DNA of 64,000 nt from Pseudanabaena galeata CCNP1313 (GCF_029910235.1 NZ_CP112874.1:2604001-2668000); one strand, 5' to 3'; positions 1 to 9,236 are shown, counted from the stretch's first letter. Program-made: numbers and translations. Notes: generated from the letters alone by a model not told the origin.

Positions 1-1397
1 GAAAAGATGACTGTGAGAACAGGAGATCCCCCTAAATCCCCCTTGTAAAGGGGGACTTGAAAACTCCTCTCTTCTCCCCCCTTCGATAAGGCGGGCTGGG
101 GGGGATCGTTACCATCATCAACAGAAGATCCCCCTAAATCCCCCTTGTGAAGGGGGACTTGAAGACTCCTCTCTTCTCCCCCCTTCGATAAGGCGGGCTG
201 GGGGGGATCGTTACCATCATCAACAGAAGATCCCCCTAAATCCCCCTTGTAAAGGGGGACTTGAAGACTCCTCTCTTCTCCCCCCTTCGATAAGGGGGGC
301 TGGGGGGGATCGTTACCATCATCAACAGAAGATCCCCCTAAATCCCCCTTGTGAAGGGGGACTTGAAAACTCCTCTCTTCTCCCCCCTTCGATAAGGGGG
401 GCTGGGGGGGATCGTTACCATCATCAACAGAAGATCCCCCTAAATCCCCCTTGTGAAGGGGGACTTGAAGAGTAAGCGCCCGATATCTCCCCACAATTAC
501 ATCCACATCCGTCGTCGCAGGAAAAGCCAAATCACGGGCGCTCATATCCTCCGTATCCGACTTTTTCGACACCTTCGCATCCGAACAAACCGCAATACTC
601 TGCAACCTCACCGTTGCCTCCGCCGACCATTCCCGCAAAGTCTGCGACATTAACGAGATCGAAGGCACTAAAAATAAAACCGTGGCGCTACCTTGCTCAA
701 TGGCAAACCTCTCCGCAATCTGCAAAGCCGTATAAGTCTTACCCGTCCCGCAAGCCATGATCAACTTACCGCGATCGCCTGTCTTAAAACCAGCCATCAC
801 CTTATCCAAAGCCATACTCTGATGCGGTCTAATCGACTTCTTCGGCTTTAATGGTAAAACGGGCGCGGGGCGCGTCTCAAAATCATCATCATTATTAATA
901 CTTGTCGAAACACTCTGCACCGCATAGCGCAAATTTTGCGAACTCACCTGACTCCAATCCACTGGACTTTGATCGAGATCATGTAAAGTCAGGCGATCGA
1001 CAGGAATATGCTGGTTTTTCAGCGCGTCCTCCGCATTCTTACCCCAACCGCAAGTTGTCACAATCAACCGATGTGTAAATGGCGCTTTGCCCGAAGCCGT
1101 AAAAAATGAATCAATATCCCCCTTATCCAATAAATGATCGGGTTGATAGCACTTACACTGAATCGCCCAATATTCACCTGTAGCCCGTTCCTGAGCAACT
1201 AAATCAATCCCTAGATCCCCTTTGCCCTCACGTTGCGGAAAATCCATCCACAGCCACACCCGCTTAAACAGTTCGGCATATTGCGGATCAGTTCGCAAAT
1301 AAGCCAATGTCAAATACTCAAACTTGTCACCTAAATCACGGGTTGAGGTTGCTTCTTGGCGAAATTGCTCAAGAACGTTGTGAATGGTGACAGTCAT
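1..1397 (-). CDS. Nuclease-helicase resembling type ISP restriction enzymes, N-terminal part
   Basis: The frame begins at an ATG at 1397 and stays open to the window edge, so the C-terminal part is not visible. Residues about 20-110 look like an Mrr-type PD-(D/E)xK nuclease (GDLGIDLVA near 60, then QCKCY near 80-84). A superfamily 2 motor follows: RPHQ at 190, Walker A ACGTGKT at 215-221, then FLVPSISLMSQT. After DLAFPATTD (about 293) the frame runs through four tandem 34-residue repeats (see 25-470) and leaves them as PVLTVIF, which is how the next conserved helicase block (TVIFSTYQS in relatives) begins. A nuclease followed by an ATPase of this type is known from LlaGI/LlaBIII-like type ISP enzymes, where a methyltransferase follows; that part would lie outside. 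It could instead be a stand-alone Mrr-helicase. The role, cutting foreign DNA, is an inference. Confidence 0.65.
   Translation of the reverse strand, partial: MTVTIHNVLEQFRQEATSTRDLGDKFEYLTLAYLRTDPQYAELFKRVWLWMDFPQREGKGDLGIDLVAQERATGEYWAIQCKCYQPDHLLDKGDIDSFFTASGKAPFTHRLIVTTCGWGKNAEDALKNQHIPVDRLTLHDLDQSPVDWSQVSSQNLRYAVQSVSTSINNDDDFETRPAPVLPLKPKKSIRPHQSMALDKVMAGFKTGDRGKLIMACGTGKTYTALQIAERFAIEQGSATVLFLVPSISLMSQTLREWSAEATVRLQSIAVCSDAKVSKKSDTEDMSARDLAFPATTDVDVIVGRYRALTLQVPLHKGDLGGSSVDDGNDPPQPPLSKGGEERSFQVPLHKGDLGGSSVDDGNDPPQPPLSKGGEERSLQVPLYKGDLGGSSVDDGNDPPQPALSKGGEERSLQVPLHKGDLGGSSVDDGNDPPQPALSKGGEERSFQVPLYKGDLGGSPVLTVIF
25..470 (-). repeat. 102-bp tandem repeat, 4.4 copies, in frame inside the helicase gene
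   Basis: The word GATCCCCCTAAATCCCCCTT recurs at 25, 127, 229, 331 and 433, an exact period of 102 bp with only a few substitutions. Each unit holds two GC-rich inverted repeats (CCCCCTT/AAGGGGG and CCCCCCTT/GGGGGG types). 102 is a multiple of three and none of the copies has a stop in the minus-strand frame, so each unit reads as 34 residues (start VQLSREEGGK, end GGLDGKHLP). Confidence 0.95.
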
Positions 1398-1536
1398 TTT
1401 AGTTTCTGTATATTTTTGGCAAATATTAGCATACACCTCAAAAACCTCATCACAAAACAAAGACCAGAAGCCGAATGTCGGCAAACCGTTAAAAAGCGAT
1501 CGGGTATCCCTACAGACAGATCATGAGTACAAATAC

Positions 1537-1566
1537 TTTACAAAACTGGGTATGTAAAGTTAGATT
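1537..1566 (+). promoter_or_regulatory. Probable psbA promoter
   Basis: TTTACA at 1537-1542 and TAGATT at 1561-1566 are spaced 18 bp apart, 54 bp before the psbA start. This fits a sigma-70 type promoter of the strong psbA class. No Shine-Dalgarno sequence is visible directly before the ATG. Confidence 0.5.
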
Positions 1567-1619
1567 AAGCACATAGCGAAAGCTAATTATAAATACATCC
1601 AAACCGCAATCATAAACCA

Positions 1620-2702
1620 ATGACCACAGCAGTACAAAGACGCGAAAGCGCTTCCATCTGGGATCAGTTTTGCAATTGGATTACCAGCACCGACAACCGC
1701 CTCTATGTAGGTTGGTTCGGCGTAATCATGATCCCTTGCTTACTCTCCGCCACCATTTGCTTCATCATCGCCTTCGTTGGCGCACCTCCAGTCGATATCG
1801 ACGGAATCCGCGAACCAGTAGCAGGCAGCTTGCTATTCGGAAACAACATGATTTCTGGCGCAGTCGTACCCTCTTCAAACGCGATTGGCCTGCACTTTTA
1901 CCCCATTTGGGAAGCAGATAGCCTCGACGAATGGCTATACAACGGTGGTCCTTACCAATTGGTAGTATTCCACTTCTTGCTCGGCATTTTCTGCTACATG
2001 GGACGTGAATGGGAATTGTCTTACCGCCTCGGTATGCGTCCTTGGATCGCAGTAGCATACTCTGCTCCCGTAGCAGCAGCAACCGCAGTATTCTTGATCT
2101 ACCCAATCGGACAAGGATCATTCTCTGACGGTATGCCTTTGGGTATCTCTGGTACTTTCAACTTCATGATCGTATTCCAAGCAGAACACAACATCTTGAT
2201 GCATCCTTTCCACATGTTGGGAGTAGCAGGTGTGTTCGGCGGTTCTTTGTTCAGTGCCATGCACGGTTCACTCGTAACCTCCAGCTTGATTCGTGAAACA
2301 ACTGAAAACGAAAGCCAAAACGCTGGTTACAAATTCGGACAAGAAGAAGAAACCTACAACATCGTTGCAGCCCACGGCTACTTCGGTCGCTTGATTTTCC
2401 AATACGCTTCCTTCAACAATAGCCGTTCCTTGCACTTCTTCTTGGCTCTATGGCCAGTAGTTGGCATCTGGTTCACAGCATTGGGCGTAAGCACAATGGC
2501 TTTCAACTTGAACGGATTCAACTTCAACCAATCGATTTCTGACAGCCAAGGACGAGTAGTACCTAGCTGGGCAGACGTAATCAACCGCGCTAACTTGGGC
2601 ATGGAAGTAATGCACGAGCGCAATGCTCACAACTTCCCTCTCGATTTGGCAGCAGTTGATGTAGCACCAGTAGCAATGGCTGCTCCTGCTATCAACGGTT
2701 AA
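1620..2702 (+). CDS. psbA: Photosystem II reaction-centre protein D1
   Basis: This is a full-length 360-residue D1 protein, a thylakoid membrane subunit that binds the P680 chlorophylls, pheophytin, QB and the Mn4CaO5 cluster. The conserved N-terminus ([14 protein letters not shown]), five membrane spans and the C-terminal DLA/A processing point after Ala344, leaving a 16-residue extension, are all present. Residue 130 is Glu (GREWELSY), the form found in the high-light type D1:2, rather than the Gln of D1:1. It stands alone with its own promoter and terminator between unrelated defence-type genes. Cyanobacteria usually carry several psbA copies; only this one is visible here. Confidence 0.99.
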   Translation: MTTAVQRRESASIWDQFCNWITSTDNRLYVGWFGVIMIPCLLSATICFIIAFVGAPPVDIDGIREPVAGSLLFGNNMISGAVVPSSNAIGLHFYPIWEADSLDEWLYNGGPYQLVVFHFLLGIFCYMGREWELSYRLGMRPWIAVAYSAPVAAATAVFLIYPIGQGSFSDGMPLGISGTFNFMIVFQAEHNILMHPFHMLGVAGVFGGSLFSAMHGSLVTSSLIRETTENESQNAGYKFGQEEETYNIVAAHGYFGRLIFQYASFNNSRSLHFFLALWPVVGIWFTALGVSTMAFNLNGFNFNQSISDSQGRVVPSWADVINRANLGMEVMHERNAHNFPLDLAAVDVAPVAMAAPAING

Positions 2703-2726
2703 TCGACTAGTCTAGTCATCTCGAAA

Positions 2727-2760
2727 TAAAAAAGACTCTCCGCAAGGAGGGGCTTTTTTA
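2727..2760 (+). terminator. Rho-independent terminator of psbA
   Basis: An A-rich tract and CTCTCC-GCAA-GGAGGGG hairpin are followed by a run of seven T, 25 bp after the psbA stop. The A tract on the other side would let it act for the minus-strand gene as well. Confidence 0.85.
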
Positions 2761-2772
2761 TTTGTGCAGAAT

Positions 2773-3171
2773 TTACATCAAATAATTTTCTAGCTCAGGA
2801 TATTTAGAAAATAAGCTGTCAACACTGGCAAGTTTTGCGCCATATTCTAATGCGGTAGCGATAATAAGGCGATCAAAAGGATCTTTGTGAATGGGGGATA
2901 GATTTACGGCTCTGACCGTAATTTCTGGAGTTAGTGGAAACAACTCAATTCCTGATGGAAGTAGAGCTTCTTCAAGCCATTCTGATATTGGACATGGCAA
3001 TTCTAGTCTTCCTTTTTGAGATGCGAGCGCAATTTCATAACAAGATATTGCAGATACGCCAACTTGAGGTGCAGTTTCGATCGCTGTTTGCCAAGAATCA
3101 GGAATTTTCTGAAAATCTTCTGTCATCAGCCAAAACCAAATATGAGTATCTAGCACAGTTATTTCAGACAT
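2773..3171 (-). CDS. vapC: PIN-domain toxin, VapC type (copy 1)
   Basis: This is a PIN-domain RNase of about 132 residues. The first acidic residue lies in VLDTHIWFW, a central Glu in SCYEIALA, and the C-terminal Asp residues in DPFDRLIIATAL and ASVDSLF. VapC toxins cleave RNA (usually initiator tRNA or rRNA) when their antitoxin is lost. The start MSEITVLD at 3171 is preferred over the upstream 3177, because it gives a 13-bp overlap with the antitoxin gene, the same as in copy 2. The last 38 residues are identical to copy 2, so the pair is a tandem duplication. The target is unknown. Confidence 0.9.
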   Translation of the reverse strand: MSEITVLDTHIWFWLMTEDFQKIPDSWQTAIETAPQVGVSAISCYEIALASQKGRLELPCPISEWLEEALLPSGIELFPLTPEITVRAVNLSPIHKDPFDRLIIATALEYGAKLASVDSLFSKYPELENYLM

Positions 3172-3383
3172 TCCCAATCCTCTTCATCGACAATAGGGCT
3201 AACAATATCGCCTAATGTTCTGCCTTTACCTGCGATCGCTTTTGATGGAGAGCGTCTTTTAATTTGGGTGACTTTATTTTCTTCGGCAATTACGATAATG
3301 GCGCGAGTTGTCTGGAAATTTGGTTTTTCGCCTAGCCATGTAATGCGATCGCCTTCAATGGCAACTTCATAACTTTTGAGCAT
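3159..3383 (-). CDS. Antitoxin partner of VapC (copy 1)
   Basis: This 74-residue protein lies directly upstream of the PIN toxin and overlaps it by 13 bp. The N-terminus (MLKSYEVAIEGDRITWL) forms a beta-strand-rich DNA-binding type start common in small cyanobacterial antitoxins. The acidic tail (VDEEDWECLK) is typical of the toxin-wrapping part. The tail is almost identical to that of the second antitoxin. Neutralising the adjacent toxin and repressing its own operon are inferences from gene order. Confidence 0.8.
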   Translation of the reverse strand: MLKSYEVAIEGDRITWLGEKPNFQTTRAIIVIAEENKVTQIKRRSPSKAIAGKGRTLGDIVSPIVDEEDWECLK

Positions 3384-3476
3384 GGTTGTTTATCTCCTTA
3401 AAGTATTTTCAAATTCTTGTTTTTTGCTAGAGATGAGAGAGCGGAGGCGATCGCCTTTTTCCTGTTGTTCCTCAAT

Positions 3477-3872
3477 TTACATGAGATAATTTTCTAATTC
3501 AGGATATTTAGAGAATAAACTGTCAACACTGGCAAGTTTTGCACCATATTCTAACGCAGTGGCGATGATTAAGCGATCGAAGGGATCTTTGTGAATGGGC
3601 ATTAGGTTTACGGCTCTGGTGGTAATTTCTGGAGTCAATGGCAATAGTTCGATTTTGGCAGGTGCTAATGCTCTGCTAAACCATTCTCTAGAAGAACAGG
3701 TTAGCTCTAATCTGCCTCGACTTTGGGCTAAGGCAATTTCATAGCAAGATAGAGGAGATACTGCTAATATCTCGGCTTCAAAGCGTTCAAGCCAAGATGA
3801 GGGAAACTGATCGAAGTTTGAGTTGATTAGCCATAACCAAATATGGGTGTCGAGAACGATTATTTCAGACAT
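3477..3872 (-). CDS. vapC: PIN-domain toxin, VapC type (copy 2)
   Basis: This is a 131-residue PIN-domain RNase, a close paralogue of the protein at 2773-3171. VLDTHIWLW, SCYEIALA and DPFDRLII supply the acidic site. The C-terminal half is nearly identical to copy 1, while the central region (residues about 25-75) differs clearly, which suggests separate pairing specificity. It overlaps its antitoxin gene by 13 bp. Confidence 0.9.
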   Translation of the reverse strand: MSEIIVLDTHIWLWLINSNFDQFPSSWLERFEAEILAVSPLSCYEIALAQSRGRLELTCSSREWFSRALAPAKIELLPLTPEITTRAVNLMPIHKDPFDRLIIATALEYGAKLASVDSLFSKYPELENYLM

Positions 3873-4081
3873 TCCCAGTCCTCTTCATCGACAATAGGAT
3901 TCACGATATCACCTAATATTTTCACTTTGCCAGCCATATCAGGTATAGGAAAACGTCTTTTTATTTGGGGTTTAGTTTCTTCTAGGATGGTTACAATAAT
4001 TCGGGCTGATGTGATTTCTGGTTGTTCGGACAGCCATTTAATTTGTCCGTTCTCGTAGGTTGCTTCATAACTTTTAAGCAT
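3860..4081 (-). CDS. Antitoxin partner of VapC (copy 2)
   Basis: This 73-residue protein is homologous to the antitoxin at 3159-3383: same MLKSYE start and the same GDIV-PIVDEEDWECLK end, with a divergent middle. It is the first gene of the second toxin-antitoxin pair and follows the large helicase gene in the same direction after 28 bp, so read-through from that gene is possible. Confidence 0.8.
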   Translation of the reverse strand: MLKSYEATYENGQIKWLSEQPEITSARIIVTILEETKPQIKRRFPIPDMAGKVKILGDIVNPIVDEEDWECLK

Positions 4082-4109
4082 GGTTGTTTTTCCTCTGAGT
4101 AAATAACGT

Positions 4110-7100
4110 TTACGGTAAAGTGATAGCGGGGTTTACAATCTGATTGATGTATCTAATTAACTTCTCAATTTCTGCATCAGGATTTTTAAACCAGTCAGTA
4201 GACCAAATTCGGTACAGTTTCCAGCCTAGTTTTTCAAGTACTTCTTGGCGATATCGATCGCGATCGCGTGCTGCTTTGGATGAGTGATAGGTAGCGCCAT
4301 CACACTCAATACCCAATAAATATGTTCCTGAGCGATTGGGAGCGACTATTGCCAGATCAATAAAGTAGTTAGCAACTCCAACCTGTGCTACAACTTCAAA
4401 GCCTTTAGCTCGTATAGCTTTAGCAACAAATACTTCAAAGTCACTATCTGGCTCTCTACCTGTTAGCCTTGCCGTTTCCAGTTGTTGAGTCTGAATATAT
4501 TCTAAATAATCTCGCAGAGCATGAACGCCACGATTAGAGGCTTCTGTAGGACGAATATCGGCAGCAGTCATAGAAGAAAATACTTCAATGCGTTCTTTAG
4601 CACGGGTGAAGAGTACGTTTAGTCGTCTATGTCCGTTAGCGCTATTGATTGGACCAAATCTTTGAGCAACTGATAGGTCGGGACGTTCACGACCATACAC
4701 TGTAGAGATGAAAATAACATCACGTTCATCACCTTGGACATTTTCTAGGTTTTTGATAAAGAATGATGACAGGGTTTCTTCCCATTTAGCAATGTAATCG
4801 GCAATTTCAGGATGATTATTAACGAGTAAGCTCATCTCATCTTGTAGCAAGTCTCTTTGTTTTTGATTGAGTGTTACTACGCCTAGAGATAGCTCTGGAG
4901 AATTTTTCATGAATTCTAAAATTGCTTCTGCGACTTTCCTCACTTCAATGGGATTAACACCTGATTGATATAGTCCGTCTGCGATGTGATGATAGTTAAT
5001 GGCGAATTTGCGATTAGGGGAGGGGAAAACAGTGAGGCTATTATCATAAAAATGTTTGTTAGAGAAGGCAATCAAGCTCTCATGTCGTGATCGATAGTGC
5101 CATTTGAGTCGGCGTACACTGAATGCTTTGATTGTCATGTCCAGAATAGACTCTTCATCGTTATCATCAGTCGCCCCAGCAGTAGAACTAAAGAAGTTTG
5201 TGGGTGGTAATTGCTTGGGATCTCCTACCACTACTAGCTGTTTGCCTCTAGCCATTACACCTAATGCTTCTTCTGGGCGCATTTGTGAGGCTTCATCAAT
5301 AACGACTAGATCGAAGCGAATGGAATTTGAAGGGATAAACTGTGCCACACTGGCAGGAGACATCATCCAGCATGGATGAAGAGATTGCAAAGCATTTCCT
5401 GAACGTTGAAGGAGACTTCGTAAGGGTGCTAGCCTAGACTGTTTGCTAATCTCATTTTTAATGAGTGCTTTTTCTGTCCAAGTATTTTTTAGTCCCCTTC
5501 CGTTACCTTCAGGAATTTGATTTTGAGCTAGTTGTGCAGCTAACTTATTTTGATAAAGATTCAGTATCTCTCGATCCAGTTTTTGAAATTTTTGACGCGC
5601 AATTAGCTGATCTTCTCCCTTAAATAATCTTAAATTGTCATGTTTTTTGTGAATTTTACTTACAAGAGAACGATAAAAAATGTTTCTGTACAGGCAGTCA
5701 AACTGTTCTTCATTCAGATTAGAAACACTAGTAACATCAACAAAATCCCATAAATTTGCTGACTTTATTTTAGCTTTGACTTGGCTATAGGATAGATACC
5801 TTTGAAGAGAATCTAGTTGATTTAGCTGTTGTATGCGATCGCGTAGCCTAGTGGCATTACAATCTAAGATTTTCGCATTGCCAAACATTGTTAGACTGTC
5901 AATCTTTCCTAGAGATAAAATAGTTTCGCAATATCGATCTTGTTTCTGTATAAAAGAATGGTATTGCGTTCTAAATTCCTTAGTGCCTGCAATAAATTCG
6001 CTAACATTAGGACTTAAGCATTGATTTCTAATATTTTCTGGTAATTGTGCTTTGTGCATTAATTCTCCCCAATTAAGGCAACCTTGCAATGATTCCAGAG
6101 AAAATAATTCTGATTTTGGATAAGTTCCTAAAATACTAGTAAACAATGGGGAATCGAGATCTTCTTGTGATCGTCGATAATTGTAAATTTCCGACATCAG
6201 CAATGGGATCTCCTGCAAAGACAGGTCAGGTCTAATTTTTAGTTGTAATAAATTTTGATATGTCTGCTCTATTTCCTGTTTTCGGTTTTCTAAAATAGTC
6301 AAAGCTGAATCTGAACTACTAATAGTTAAGACTCCACTATTTACCAAGTTTTGGCAAATCTTATATAAGCCTTGAAAATCAGGAGAATTAATATAACTAA
6401 TTGCATTTCTTAAATTGTCTAAAGGAGAGTTTACAACAAAGTTTCTGATTTTATCTTTACAAGAAATTTCAGCAGTTAATTCCTCTAATTTCTTCCCAAA
6501 ATTATTTATCTCGAAACAAACTTTGTAGTCTGTCTCAAACTCTCGATAAAGTTTGCCACATATTACATCTATTCCATCTTTGTCTTTTAAGACAGTATAT
6601 TCATCCCAAAAGTCAGCAACTTGAATAAGTATCTGAGAAATTTCTTGATCACTATTAGTCTTAGCAAAGTTTTTTATTGTATGCCAAGTCTTATGTGCTG
6701 CATGATATTCTCCGTCAATAAAAAAGAAAATCCCTGCATTAACTATTCTTTTTGCATAGTGTCGTAACTTTGCAGAATCCGTAAATCGATTTAGATGAAC
6801 GGCATTATTCAAGAATACAAATTTTTTCTGAAGTGACTCAGCTTTAGATAATATTTTGAGATTTGTAGGATTACACAGTTTAGGATTACGGTAACGCAGA
6901 ATATATTCTGGTGTGCTTTCCGCAAAACTAAACACAGCATTAATATTTAAAATATCCCCAAGTTGGATCTCTGAGTTTAAGTTAAGCAAATTTTGCAGAT
7001 GTTCAAAAATGGGTAAAATACGTTGCCACTGCTCTAAATTATTGCGGTCACTACTCCATAACTGATGTACTTGATTTCTAATTGGTTGAGTATTCCATTC

Positions 7101-9236
7101 ATTAGGAAGTTGACGAGATTGCTTAATAGAATGTAACTTTGAAACAAATTCTTGTACTTGATCAAGGTCAAATGACTCTGGATTCTCATTGTCAAAAAAC
7201 TTGTTTACATTATTCAGTAGTTGCTTAGTTTCAGAATATTTTTGAACAAACTCTCGACAAATTAGAATGGAAGACTGAGATCTTAAAGATGCTAATAAAG
7301 CAATCTCGATTTGCGTTGGTAGTTCAGGGATTTTTATAAGTAAATCATCTAGCTGTTTTAGGTTGCCTATAGTTGGATTATGAGAAAGCTCAAATATAGC
7401 GGCTTGCTTTTGATAAAGATTTAATGTCTCAGAAATTACTTTACTCAATTCTGAGAAAGATCTTATTAATTGTTCTTGTTCAATAGGATCAATATCTAAA
7501 GAATTAACTCCTTTCCAAATATCTATATTTTGCTTGGATTCTTCTACTTCAGTTTTAATTCTGACAAACTTTCTTAATAATGTGCGATGTTTGTCAAAGT
7601 CAAATCTAGTTAGAGATTGTGGATTCGCTATACTAAGACTTAATAAATTTTCGGGAATATTTGCTGACTTAAATTCTTGTTGTAGACTTTTAGCTCTCCA
7701 AAGAATTTCTTGAATTGTATGAATTTTGTTCTCATCGCCCATTGCCCCAAACGGTTGATTGAGTAGCTCTACATAGTCAGTGAGTTGTTGACGATTCCTT
7801 AAATACTCGCGTTCGATATCATCAGGATTAGCAGATTGTGTAACAGATCCTCTCTCACATCTAGTTTTAATTTCTTTGTAGACATCAACTTTAGGCTTAT
7901 TAGTTGAATGAATTTCCAGACAAAAATCTCTTAGTCCTACGGCATCAAGGCGATCTCGTACCACCTCCACTGCTGCCATTTTCTCCGATACAAATAGCAC
8001 CGTTTTTCCCTTGGCTAGAGCCGCCGCAATCAAATTTGTGATTGTCTGACTTTTTCCAGTTCCGGGAGGTCCCTCAATAACTAGATTTTTCCCATCCATC
8101 ACATCAACAATTGCCGAAAACTGAGAAGCATCAGTTTCAGAAATAATCAAAGGAACTCGATGGCTAATTTCTGGCTTGTCTACCTCATAATCGCTAGGTA
8201 TTTTAAATGTGTCATGCGTCTCAGTATTACCGCCACCAAGCAAACTAGAGACGATAGGATGACTTGCTAACCCATCATTAGTCCAATTTTCTGGATCGAT
8301 ATCTTTATAAAGTGCAAAATTTCCAAACGAAAATAAACTCAAAGTCACAAATCGCCGCACTTGCCATCGATTCAGCCCTTCGATTAACTGTGCAACTTCC
8401 CGAAAATAAGCATCAGGTGAACTAGCTTCTTGAAAGTCAGGTAAATCAATGCCAAAATCCCGTCTTAGCCTTTCGCGTAAACATGGATTTACCTCAACCT
8501 CATCTTCATGAGCTTTAATAAAATAGCGATATTGCCCCCTTACTGATTCACGCTCAATACTTACTGGATAAAGCAGCAAAGGTGAAATAAAGCGCACATC
8601 AGAAGACTCAGACTCAAACCATTCCAACATCCCAAACGCTAGATAGAGCGTATTTCGTCCCGTTTCCTGAATAGATGTACGCGCCCCCGATGATAATCCT
8701 GATGCTTTGCGTTCAAACTCTTTCGGAAAAAGTAGAGTTTGTAAAACCAAATTATTACTCATGCCATCTGTGACTGAAGAAGGCAAATCATAGGCAGGAT
8801 TAATCCCAAGTCCTTGCGCCTGTTGTTGAGGTGTTGGGCTGATCTTAGAACCGATCAATTTTGGCAGCTTTAGCTTAGCTCTTACCTTGTCTCGCAATAA
8901 TCTTTCAATTGCCTGTAAATTTTCTGGACTTTCATCATCATTGGCGATCGCACTTTGATACTGCTCATCCGTGCTACGCATTTCTATGAGCATTTGTTGA
9001 AACTGCTCACTATTCTCATCGGGCGGCGTACTATCTGGCTCAGGCAAAGTCTCTAAGACCAGTTTTCTGCCATCGTTTAGACGCTTGTAAATCCGATCTG
9101 GCGCATCATTCACAATCCGAATCTGTGTACGCGCCTTTTCTGAAAACTTAAAGTTTAAGAGCTTATTCCTAGCCGAGAGATCAAGCAGCTTATCTTGAAA
9201 TTTTCTGATCGTTTGGTAGACAAGCTCTTGACTCAT
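4110..9236 (-). CDS. DUF4011-type superfamily 1 helicase with C-terminal Vsr-like nuclease
   Basis: This 1708-residue cytoplasmic protein has the layout of DUF4011 helicases. The N-terminus (residues about 1-240) contains LLDLSARNKLLNF, the mark of this domain. The motor has Walker A GPPGTGKSQT near 388, DEASQM near 1312, GDPKQLPPTNFF, a YRSRHESLIAFSN block, VQGDERDVIFIS near 1498 and LFTRAKERIEVF near 1542. About 900 AT-rich, helix-rich residues separate Walker A from the DEAS box. The C-terminus (about 1600-1700) has IECDGATYHSS and KLYRIWSTDW, matching the Vsr/MTES_1575-like endonuclease fold. Proteins of this kind are found in bacterial defence islands; an antiphage role here is inferred from that and from the toxin-antitoxin neighbours. 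It precedes the two vapC pairs on the same strand. Confidence 0.85.
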   Translation of the reverse strand: MSQELVYQTIRKFQDKLLDLSARNKLLNFKFSEKARTQIRIVNDAPDRIYKRLNDGRKLVLETLPEPDSTPPDENSEQFQQMLIEMRSTDEQYQSAIANDDESPENLQAIERLLRDKVRAKLKLPKLIGSKISPTPQQQAQGLGINPAYDLPSSVTDGMSNNLVLQTLLFPKEFERKASGLSSGARTSIQETGRNTLYLAFGMLEWFESESSDVRFISPLLLYPVSIERESVRGQYRYFIKAHEDEVEVNPCLRERLRRDFGIDLPDFQEASSPDAYFREVAQLIEGLNRWQVRRFVTLSLFSFGNFALYKDIDPENWTNDGLASHPIVSSLLGGGNTETHDTFKIPSDYEVDKPEISHRVPLIISETDASQFSAIVDVMDGKNLVIEGPPGTGKSQTITNLIAAALAKGKTVLFVSEKMAAVEVVRDRLDAVGLRDFCLEIHSTNKPKVDVYKEIKTRCERGSVTQSANPDDIEREYLRNRQQLTDYVELLNQPFGAMGDENKIHTIQEILWRAKSLQQEFKSANIPENLLSLSIANPQSLTRFDFDKHRTLLRKFVRIKTEVEESKQNIDIWKGVNSLDIDPIEQEQLIRSFSELSKVISETLNLYQKQAAIFELSHNPTIGNLKQLDDLLIKIPELPTQIEIALLASLRSQSSILICREFVQKYSETKQLLNNVNKFFDNENPESFDLDQVQEFVSKLHSIKQSRQLPNEWNTQPIRNQVHQLWSSDRNNLEQWQRILPIFEHLQNLLNLNSEIQLGDILNINAVFSFAESTPEYILRYRNPKLCNPTNLKILSKAESLQKKFVFLNNAVHLNRFTDSAKLRHYAKRIVNAGIFFFIDGEYHAAHKTWHTIKNFAKTNSDQEISQILIQVADFWDEYTVLKDKDGIDVICGKLYREFETDYKVCFEINNFGKKLEELTAEISCKDKIRNFVVNSPLDNLRNAISYINSPDFQGLYKICQNLVNSGVLTISSSDSALTILENRKQEIEQTYQNLLQLKIRPDLSLQEIPLLMSEIYNYRRSQEDLDSPLFTSILGTYPKSELFSLESLQGCLNWGELMHKAQLPENIRNQCLSPNVSEFIAGTKEFRTQYHSFIQKQDRYCETILSLGKIDSLTMFGNAKILDCNATRLRDRIQQLNQLDSLQRYLSYSQVKAKIKSANLWDFVDVTSVSNLNEEQFDCLYRNIFYRSLVSKIHKKHDNLRLFKGEDQLIARQKFQKLDREILNLYQNKLAAQLAQNQIPEGNGRGLKNTWTEKALIKNEISKQSRLAPLRSLLQRSGNALQSLHPCWMMSPASVAQFIPSNSIRFDLVVIDEASQMRPEEALGVMARGKQLVVVGDPKQLPPTNFFSSTAGATDDNDEESILDMTIKAFSVRRLKWHYRSRHESLIAFSNKHFYDNSLTVFPSPNRKFAINYHHIADGLYQSGVNPIEVRKVAEAILEFMKNSPELSLGVVTLNQKQRDLLQDEMSLLVNNHPEIADYIAKWEETLSSFFIKNLENVQGDERDVIFISTVYGRERPDLSVAQRFGPINSANGHRRLNVLFTRAKERIEVFSSMTAADIRPTEASNRGVHALRDYLEYIQTQQLETARLTGREPDSDFEVFVAKAIRAKGFEVVAQVGVANYFIDLAIVAPNRSGTYLLGIECDGATYHSSKAARDRDRYRQEVLEKLGWKLYRIWSTDWFKNPDAEIEKLIRYINQIVNPAITLP

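Noticed and set aside
25-470. Tandem repeats at the left edge as a CRISPR array
   Set aside because: The units are 102 bp and directly adjacent with no unique spacers; they are a tandem repeat.
453-653. Plus-strand frame of 66 codons
   Set aside because: It lies antisense to the nuclease-helicase gene and starts inside the repeat; its composition is not protein-like.
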